Positions 55,746-64,000 of a stretch of 64,000 bases of DNA are shown here, piece by piece. The notes under the pieces are model-generated. The model was not told where the DNA came from. It saw only the letters and a list, made by a program, of their open reading frames with translations, and made no database searches. The stretch comes from Opisthorchis felineus (taxonomy: Eukaryota; Platyhelminthes; Trematoda; Opisthorchiida; Opisthorchiidae). The first letter of the stretch is position 1, and the number at the start of each line of letters is the position of its first letter. The stretch spans positions 107,826 to 171,825 of the forward strand of contig SJOL01001480.1 in assembly GCA_004794785.1 (NCBI GenBank), given 5' to 3'. Position numbers and translations under genes: made by a program.

Positions 55746-56029
55746 CACTTATCTTTTGAAATTACTCTTCTTCTGTGCCACTTGTAGATTGGTCATCGTG
55801 CGAGATTTTATAATTTTCAGCTGAGGTTTCTGTCACAGCCAGAATGAGTGACGGTACATTGCAGTTGAAGGTGGTGCTGCCAACTATTCGTACATACTAC
55901 TAGTTTTCAGCAAGATATCACTAAGAACACGAATTCTTATAGTTTGATTCGGCATCCTTCCATTCGGGTGGGGCTAGCCTATTGAACAACCCTTATCTAA
56001 TCTTGTGGTTCCGAATAAAGGGGATGGAG

Positions 56030-56290
56030 GAGTAAATGACTGGATCTTACCGACGCATGCAGATATTACTGCCACGCAACCAATGGCAGTGTTACATCAA
56101 TGCTATCGCCTTCACTAGATAGCTCTCAATCCCTGCCATATCGGACAACCAGAACCACTCGAATTCAATTAACTGAATGGGCCGTCGCCTCCTACTCGCG
56201 GCTGTCATTCCCTTACCTTCCTTGTCCTCGGTGAATGAAGCTGTAGCAGCTGGAATCATTGCATTTCGGTGCACGGTTTGTGAGCTGGAA
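56030..56290 (+). mobile_element. RTE-like element (second subfamily), 3' tip
   Basis: 'caatgctatcgccttcact' (56098) and 'cggtgaatgaagctgtagca' (56230) follow the order of the 3' end of the copy at 51690-51850. Confidence 0.55.
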
Positions 56291-56805
56291 GAATGAAACT
56301 GAACTGTGTTCCATCTAAAGCAGTAGCGTAAAAACAGTCCAGATGTTTGCAAAAGTAGTAGAGTTAAATCAAATAACGTCTAAACCAACTGGTACCCTTT
56401 GTCGACAGTTCTTCCCCAACTGGTGCGCAATTTTGTGAAATTAGTCTGCTTGGGAAGTGCTTCCATATTGGAGAGAAATGACTAAGTCGTCAGTTGCATT
56501 GACCAACTGGAAGCTTCTTGTCTCTACCAATTTGTTTTATTTATTTTTTCTTCACTCGTATTTTTATTGTTTAGACCCGTTTGAGTATCACTGCTTACAA
56601 AGGAATTCTGCCACAATAGGCGAAATCCCGGTGTTTCTCGGAAAAGCCTACTGGGATGTTTTAGGACCAAATGGTGAAGCGGATGGCAATCTTCAGTTTC
56701 GGCCCACCGCTTTCCGGGTGTTTCTTTTTCAAATAAACTAGAGGTCACACAAGGATTCATCATCTAACCAATTTTCACTGTCCCCATAATCAGTCCCGTC
56801 AAGAA

Positions 56806-57120
56806 AAGAATGGACCTTGCCGCGGTGTGACGGTTTATGCACCTTTATAATCTATCGAGCAACACTGGAGAGCGTATGTGTAACACTCTCTGAAACCGGA
56901 AGGTCAATGGTTAGAGGTCCAGCTAACAGTCTCTCGGTCCTCCATGTTAGGGGTTGAAACATATGCGGTGGCTTTCACCTTAAAATGTAAGCTTCTCTGA
57001 GTGTCTTAAGCCAACCATTCCTACCTTGCGGTCAGGCTTTTTATCCAAAGGCTTTGCTGGAGGACCCGAATCGTCCTTCTGTCTGCGCACTCTGGCAGTG
57101 TCGCAACTCACATACAACCA
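56806..57120 (+). repeat. Dispersed repeat family D, copy 2
   Basis: 'aatggaccttgccgcggtgt' (56809), 'gtcaatggttagaggtcca' (56902), 'gcggtcaggctttttatcc' (57038) and 'cacatacaacca' (57109) follow the complement of 42001-42330 throughout. Confidence 0.7.
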
Positions 57121-57236
57121 GGAATTGCACACTTACATAACCAGTCAATGGGCTTCGGCTGAAAATGCAAGATTAGCCAGAAAACGCAATCCAGTGTAAC
57201 ACCATGCCAGATGATGCTTGAGAACGAATAAGTGAT

Positions 57237-57995
57237 ACACTACTAATAAGGTTGCTGAAAATTCTTCCACAGCCCACGACCGATTTCGCGCTTCTCGTGG
57301 CTCGTCAGATAGACGCAGTTCCCGAGTTTCCATCAACCTTATATTCTACTTGAACCCAAATTGCACGAAATTCGACAAATACACTCATGTGTACAGTAAC
57401 TTGGTTTTCACGGAGGACTGAACTGAACCCCTCGTCTATCGTTTTCTTCACCTGAGTTTTCAGCAAACCTATAAGTGGTTTGCTACTTCCATTCGCTGCA
57501 TTTCGACATCTCGAATATCCTCCCAACTGAAATATGAGTTGGCCTTTGTGAAGCATATTGAGTTAAAGTCTATCACGAACGAGAGATTCAGCTGAGATTT
57601 AGTTGAGTCTTCCGTGGGGACCAAACTGTCAAGTAAAATGAGGGTATTTTTCTAAAAAGTGACAAGTTTTATGCTCCGATTTGCTACAGGCACGGTGTGC
57701 ACTCGTCAGACAGCCGGTCCTTATAGGGACATTTTCTCTATTGGCGGATCTCCAGTCCATTTCAATAAACAAGAACATCATAAACGAGATATTGAGCTGC
57801 GTTACTGGTGAGTCTCCCGTCAAAACTAAATTGGTACTTAATTGAGTGCATTTTGCTAATTTCGGGCATTTTGGGTTCTGGTAGAACATAAAGTTGACGG
57901 AAACTCAAGAACCTCCCCCACCTTATGAGCCCAAAGGAGGGCGAAACCGGTCGTGGACTGTCGAAGTGTCTTCAGCAACCTTATGAGTAGTGCAT
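57237..57995. repeat. Palindromic repeat family P, longest copy with terminal inverted arms
   Basis: The left arm starts 'cactactaataaggttgctg' and includes 'gcccacgaccgatttcgcgc' and 'gaacccaaattgcacgaaat'. The right arm ends 'cttcagcaaccttatgagta' and includes 'gaaaccggtcgtggactgtc'. The two arms (57237-57430 and 57775-57995) are inverted copies of each other. The centre has 'gacatctcgaatatcctccc' and further inverted blocks. No transposase frame is present, so it would be a non-autonomous element if mobile. Confidence 0.82.
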
Positions 57996-60847
57996 TGCGC
58001 TCATAAAATGGATGGACGTTGTAGGGCTAAGGCTATGTTGTTTGAGACAGATGTAATATTCAGCATCAGAAGAGAAATTACCCAAATATATCAAAAGAAG
58101 GCTATAAAGTGCGGTGTGCGAAAAGCCAGTGAAATTATCCGTTTTTAATTATTGAACTCAAAACTATCAAATGTCGAACATGACACCAGTTGTCACCCAT
58201 TGAATCTACGGTTGAGCTTGATATGATTCGGCCAGGGTGAGCCACACTCATAGTTTTCACAACTGAAGTCTTGGGTTTCTGATTAACTCACTTCTAAGCC
58301 CGCTGAATTTCTTTGCACAAGTTCCCCCACTCGTGCATCAACTATATATCCACTACATCCACAATACTGAAGGGTCTTTGACGGTTCTTATAGCCCACAG
58401 GCAACCCATGGGTTGAAGTCGGACTGCTGCAGGCAAGAAGGCCTAACAATTTAATGTGACGGAAGAGAACCAGTTATCTCATTAGTCCTAGAATTATGGA
58501 CCAAGTTGGTGTCATTTTTTTGGTTTGATTCTTCCGAAGAAACGGAGAGAGGTGATGAACAATTGCCCTGATCTAGGGACTGACCGTGAATCTTCCCACC
58601 TTGAAAACCACGTCCTGAATTCTGGAAGATTTCCTCTAGTTCTGGACTTTGGCTAGTTTGGCCTTTTCTCGAGCCTTGATGATAGAAGAGCAGGACAGTT
58701 AAGACTACCCGACTCGCACTGTTTTCTCAAGAAACATTGGTAGTACCTTGCAATTTTGCCCTCTGTTTGCTCCGTATTGTACGTGAATTCTGAGCAGTCA
58801 TTTTGCTTTTCAACCGTGACTGATCTCGCAGCATGTGATGTACACATCTGATCCTCGACCGCAAATCACCGTAAAATACTCCTAGGGGCTGACCAAGCTC
58901 TATCATTAGTACTTGCGTCCTAAGTGTGCCTTCGCTACCTTAAATTGTGACCTTTTGTCAAACTGTCTTCTGACTGGCCAGTGCCACATACTAACGGTTT
59001 CTGCGATAAACCAATCTCTTTTTCCGACCTACGTTGCGGAATGAGCGTGGTAAGGTTTTGGAGAGTGGTTCTGGTTCATAAGTGGACCAAACAGGCTTCA
59101 ATATCTAATTTGGAATTCGATAAATGTGATTAAAAATACGAGACTAAAACCGGTTTACTTCAGCGTGCAAGCCCTTTCCCATAGGCTTCACCAGGTAAAT
59201 ATGCACCAATATACAAACCTAAACAAATTCATCCTAAGGGCTATCGTCCATATTTCTGAATAGGAGCACACCTCAGGTGACCTGTAAGTCGACAAAACGT
59301 CGAGATAAACATCTGTCGCGCATAATAAACTAAAATGGAGTCACTTGAGTGCAACGGAGCATTAATGAAAGACATCTGTGCGTGTGTGTGTGTGCGCGCG
59401 CGCGCGTCCGATATTAAACTGCAAGGGAATCATATGCGAATTCCCGAAATAGCCCCCTAGCGTTCTTCTGTATTGCACTCCGTGCCACCCCGTTGTGCAT
59501 GCTTGCTTGTACCCATTTACTTCGGTCTTCCACTCAGAAATTTAATCCTGTGCTCATGTAGAGTCTGCGGTGCAACTGTGCGTAACTGTTATCATGTTTA
59601 CCTGCTTCATGAAAGTGCAAAATCCAGTCTCCGTACAGATGGGATTTTCAGAAAATTGACACAACTGGACAGTCTGTTAGAAAGTGACGTGTGAGTAGCG
59701 CAACGATATTAACGTGCTTCTCACGTATCTTCACACCCCAAGTTACGAGCCTCAAACTTTGAGGACTGTCTGTCCAAGTCAAGATATCAGGTTGATTCAT
59801 GTGAAGTTTTGTGTGAGTGTGCGCAGCCGCAACGTACCACAGCCAAGCAAGTGGAGAAAACATTGCAAACAACATTTTATTAAACAATGTCTTCTTATGA
59901 GTGACACGCGGGAACGGATTCGCTCATAGGTATTAACTGTCGTGTTGTCGAGTGCGAGCGATATTCATTATCGAGGTTTATTCTGAGCTGACAGATAAAT
60001 TATTCGGATCGGTTTTGAAAACCGCACAACGCTCATCAATTTCAAAACACAAAATTGGGTAGCAGACGGATTCAAAGCTGTAAAGAATAGTTTCTTCCCA
60101 ACCTCCTTGGATGATGCTTCAAAACACAGAGCTATTTTAGGGGCGGATGTTTCGAAAAGCAAGATGATAAGAACTGAAACTAGCGTTTATCCAAGCTATG
60201 AATGCGTTGGAAGTTCAAGATACTCTCAAACTTAGTGTTTATTTCTTACTACTCCAAACTGACGCGTATTAGTGTGATTCTCCATTTGATTATCATCAGC
60301 ATGTCGAAAAGTTTGAGGTGAACAGAATATCACACCATTTGGGAAAAAGTGATATTTAGTGGTGATAAACTGTTCAAACTTGACGGTGTAGACTGACTGT
60401 CATCGTTGGTGAATTCACTGAAATTTGAGGAGTAATTTTTGAAGCAGCATCTCTTGGTACTTTCTGATTTGTAGGCAACTACAAATAGCAAATAGATCCC
60501 TTCAGTTTTGTCAGCGAAACTATTGTACATCTGCACACAACTGACATCACAGTATCTTAACACAGTGGTTGGTCACTTTTATGTTTAGATGGCTCACTGT
60601 CAGAGCTCAAAACCATTCATTAACTTACGGGAGTCCTGCGGAAGTTAGCTGTGCTTTTTTCAATAGGTTGAGGAATTAAGGATGAAAATCACCAAAGAGT
60701 GAGATAAACCAAGTAGAAAATAAAAAAACTTGACAAAAAACACCAGAACCATTTGCCTCAGAGCTAAAGTCGATTATGTACGGATTTCCTGTTAGTCGTA
60801 CTTTCGTTTCGCACGATGTATTCCTCCAGTTCGCTTGGTTAGTTACC
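57996..60847. other. No recognised gene
   Basis: Only short frames without family resemblance. One alternating GT/GC tract lies at 59377-59406. Confidence 0.45.
59377..59406. repeat. Alternating (GT)n(GC)n tract
   Basis: Strict purine-pyrimidine alternation, 'gtgtgtgtgtgtgcgcgcgc', about 30 bp. Confidence 0.95.
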
Positions 60848-60945
60848 GAAGTACGTCAATGTTCGACAAATGCATTCATTGGTATACCAGTTTGGTTTTT
60901 ACGGGCGATTCACCTGAATCACAGCTGAATCTCTGGCCTATTTTG
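60848..60945. repeat. Palindromic repeat family P, inner-block fragment
   Basis: 'tcgacaaatgcattcattgg', 'taccagtttggtttttacgg' and 'cagctgaatctctgg' match the inner part of the family. Confidence 0.6.
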
Positions 60946-61286
60946 TGTGTCATTTCAATCTTCAACCACTCAAAACGTTAAGTTAGCAATAGCATATTGA
61001 CCAAACTCTTACAACCGACGTTTTGAGAGCGGGCATCGACTGCTACATTGCGAATAAAATTTATTTCTAAATCGATATCCTGAAACGAAACTCACTATTA
61101 TTGATGAAAAATTATCGACCTCCTGAGGCATATCACTCGAAGTCGTTTTCACAGTCTACATGTGCGCGCAGTTCAAAAGATATGACTTGTTGTTTCTCCT
61201 GTCTCTATGTGAAATTCAAAATTTCACCGCTAAAAAATAACAGATAACTTACAACGAATTTGTCAAGTTTAGTTCCTTTTCTATTG

Positions 61287-61302
61287 TACACACACACACA
61301 CC
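61287..61302. repeat. Short CA microsatellite
   Basis: 'acacacacacacac' within an unassigned region. Confidence 0.8.
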
Positions 61303-61799
61303 ATCAGATTGCCTACTGTTTGACAGAAACTTTCAAAGGTGCTGACCATTGCTGTAGTTCATGTGGCGTCGCTAACTGCAAAGGACATGCAGTACACTTC
61401 CCTTGATTGTCCCTCAAAGTGTGATAGGCACAACTATTCAGCAGTACCTTTGGCTTATTTTTGTGAGGAAACTAATTAAAGTTACCTATAAATCGGCCTG
61501 GCTGGAAGAACTTGTAAGAATGCTTCGATTTTTGGTTCAGTTAACCGGAAGTTACAAACAAAGCCGTCTTAGACAGTTAAGTTTCTACTTTACAAAGCAC
61601 TCAGTGTATTTCTCCAACTGTTGAAGGTATCCACACATAGCTAGGTCCATTGTCTTGGTCCTTAATGTTTTATATGCCTATGAAGTCAGATTGAAGGTAA
61701 GAATGTTCCCTTCTCAAAAAAGAAGCAGGATACAAAGACTTGTCCACAGCTGTTTCTTTCTACCGTGTGAACTGAATATCTCCCATGTGTTCCCAGATT

Positions 61800-62665
61800 T
61801 ACAGGTGACTGATTGGGTGTATGTTGTGTTTTCGTGCATTCTGAAATGCAACAGGAAGCGCTGTCAATACTTGGAAGGCTGGCCGAGGTCATCCAGTCCT
61901 TCGTCGTGCCCTTCGCGCCCAAAAATTGCAAAATAAAGCTGCAGGACGTGCAGTCTTCGAAGATGCCTCTGAGAATTCAAGAAGTGACATTAGAAGTTGT
62001 GGAACACTATAAGCGACGTGTAGGTCAGACTGCAATACGTCTGTGAGACTTAGTCAGTTCGGGTGGAGGATCTGAAGCATCTTCTGGTCTTTGAGTACCG
62101 ATGCCTCAGAGCTATAGTTTGTTTCGGCTGAATCCATCGAATTCAAAATGAGGTGATCAGGAGACAAGTTTCAGTTAAGCACATGGCACTTCACTGAAAG
62201 GAAGCATCCAACACTGCAACATGGATCATGTGTTACGCATACCCAATTACCGTCTACAGAGACGAGCGTTGAATTCCGTGCTTAATCCGGAGTGGTGGAA
62301 ACCCTGAGGTGGACAGAATCTGACACAACAGAAGGGAATGAAGAATGTTACGAAAAGTTTTGATGTTTACTGTACTGTTCGTCTTCTAGGGTGAGGTTAA
62401 AACGACCCTTACTGTGCTTGGCTGGAGACACTCAACGGTATAGCGGCTAACCAACGTCGGTGGTGTTTATACTGTGAGTTTCTATCCAGATTGTCCAACT
62501 GAGTGTTGAAGGCGTAGAAACCTGGGATGTTTGTGGTAGGTCAATCCGAGTGCTCTTCCCTCTGCCATTTGTTCCTTCTTCCGATTATAGGGCCTTATTC
62601 GAATAGATTGACATGATTTTATGGCACTGAAGCGCCAGTGTATTGCTGTTAATGATAACGACATT
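61800..62665 (+). mobile_element. RTE-like element, degraded 3' half
   Basis: Follows the 17.3 kb element from about its position 19065 to its 3' end: 'gaagttgtggaacactataa' (61993) matches 'gaagttgtggagcgttttaa', 'agtttctatccagattgtcc' (62475) matches 20150, and 'ggcactgaagcgccagtgta' (62622) matches the 3' tip. Here the segment corresponding to 19600-19905 is continuous ('gttacgcatacccaattacc' at 62232), which shows where the SINE in the other copy was inserted. Heavily mutated. Confidence 0.83.
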
Positions 62666-63953
62666 GTGTAGGGTTTAATTTCTTTGGTATAAATGAGCTT
62701 ATTCCCCCAGTTCATGTCCGGTCTTCCTCTACCGGACATGTGTACGGCGTTGGCGGCTCACTATGCGACCTCCGTTCTGTACAACATCCGTACTCGGGAG
62801 TTGGACTGTGTCCTTCCTGGGATACACACTGGAACCACAAAGTGAGAAACATTACTTTGAGTTCTTAAACTTCAACTTGCCAAGCCGAGCATCAGCAGAA
62901 CTCCCCAAGTATCAGCCGGTTAACTTCAGAATGTGAGGACGATCCTTTAACACACTGTTGCAGTTCTTACGCTGGAGCAAGTGAAGCCAATGACTGTCAT
63001 CAGTAGATTGTCACTAGCGCTTTATCATGAATCACCGGTAGCATAATCAACAGTGATTCAACAGTAGTCAATACTGGCGCCTAGTTGTCATGACGATTAC
63101 TACGAGCTTGACAGGATAGTCAACGGTGTGTCTATCTCAATTGACCACAAGCCAATGAAATCTAATCTGCATGATACGTCATGACATGAGGATCCGAGAG
63201 GGTCTTGAGCGGACGGTTAACACACGAGTCTAGTGCTAAATACTGCACCCTCACGCGCGGTGTTCGCGTTCCACTTGCCGCACTTTACGAGAGAACTTCA
63301 CAGGGGTACATTTTTTAAAAAAAGCACGGCTTGTGGAAGTCACGTGTCTAAAAATGCACCGGATAAGCCCGTATGTCAGGTTCAGTCGGTAGTCCTCGCT
63401 CGATCGATTGCTTGCTTTAAACCAACCTGGTTGAAGACTACTAACAAAAATGTTTCATTTGTAACAACCAGTGAAAACATCATTTTCCGGTGTAGTATGA
63501 CGATTATGATCATTATAAAACGGTGACCTGACGTTGCGTGTCTATTAGGGGGGAAGTAGATGAACATGTTTACTTTGTAGGGAAACCTGCACTTTTTCTA
63601 AATACCCTCCATCGCTTGCTCCTCTTTGCATATATTCCCTTGGAATTTACAAACGACTCGAAAACCTAGGTTTGAAAAATTACCAGATGATATCTGTCAT
63701 CGCGATTAGTGCTCCTGTTTTGAGGATTACACAGTGGGGCAGACGTTGATATGTTGTTGTATTGTATAAAAGTGGAAGAGGATTAGTAAGTAAAAAAGAA
63801 CATAGCAACACTTCGACCGTCAACTTACCCGACGAGTGTTCTACCAGACCGTTGGTCTTTTAGGTAGAAATGTGACGAAGCACGTGCGGAGTTTAGCGCA
63901 TCGTCTCGCCCGACGGCAACGATCCTCAGTAGCCCAGTTCAACCGCTCGGCAA

Positions 63954-63955
<2 letters not shown>
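62666..63955. other. No recognised gene
   Basis: Short frames only, for example 63233-63526 (+), with no recognised domain. Confidence 0.45.

Positions 63956-63992
<37 letters not shown>
63956..63992. repeat. TA microsatellite
   Basis: About 18 TA units near the end of the window. Confidence 0.95.
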
Positions 63993-63993
<1 letters not shown>

Positions 63994-64000
63994 TATGCCA

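Noticed and set aside
1..64000. CRISPR array, bacterial operon or phage elements
   Set aside because: No regularly spaced repeats and no bacterial gene organisation; splice structure and retroelements show eukaryotic DNA.

Overview
This is eukaryotic DNA, most likely from a digenean flatworm such as a liver or lung fluke. That is inferred from moderate GC, introns of 0.1-5.5 kb, dense short tRNA-derived SINEs, and remnants of RTE-like, CR1-like and Penelope-like retroelements, with no operon-like gene packing. The exact organism cannot be named from the sequence.

One host gene is certain: a plus-strand CLPTM1 orthologue (cleft lip and palate transmembrane protein 1). Ten coding exons lie between 25277 and 49966. 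All joins keep frame, all introns are GT..AG, and the assembled 634 codons align with animal CLPTM1 from the N-terminal 'NAW' motif to the stop. The first coding exon with the start codon was not found; it lies upstream, possibly outside the window.

Layout. 1-9500: no recognised gene. 9500-10948: CR1-like LINE remnant. 10949-15230: mostly unassigned, with one dispersed-repeat copy near 13.9 kb. 15232-16500: minus-strand RTE-like remnant. 17014-20352: a long RTE-like element with endonuclease and reverse transcriptase regions, capped by a chimeric SINE and split by a nested SINE. 20638-25276: repeat fragments and unassigned DNA. 25277-49966: CLPTM1, its introns packed with SINEs of at least four families, Penelope fragments, RTE fragments and copies of a palindromic repeat. 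49967-57995: the CLPTM1 3' flank, an inverted pair of RTE 3' ends, more SINEs, a second Penelope GIY-YIG fragment and palindromic elements. 57996-64000: mostly unassigned, with a degraded RTE 3' half at 61.8-62.7 kb and a TA microsatellite at the end.

The most interesting signals concern how mobile DNA may shape CLPTM1 transcripts. Intron 8 holds a phase-compatible alternative terminal exon with an AATAAA signal just after its stop. Intron 9 holds a symmetric, phase-compatible cassette-exon candidate. A palindromic element ends about 38 bp before a splice acceptor. Oppositely oriented SINEs flank single exons. No clearly new gene system was found.
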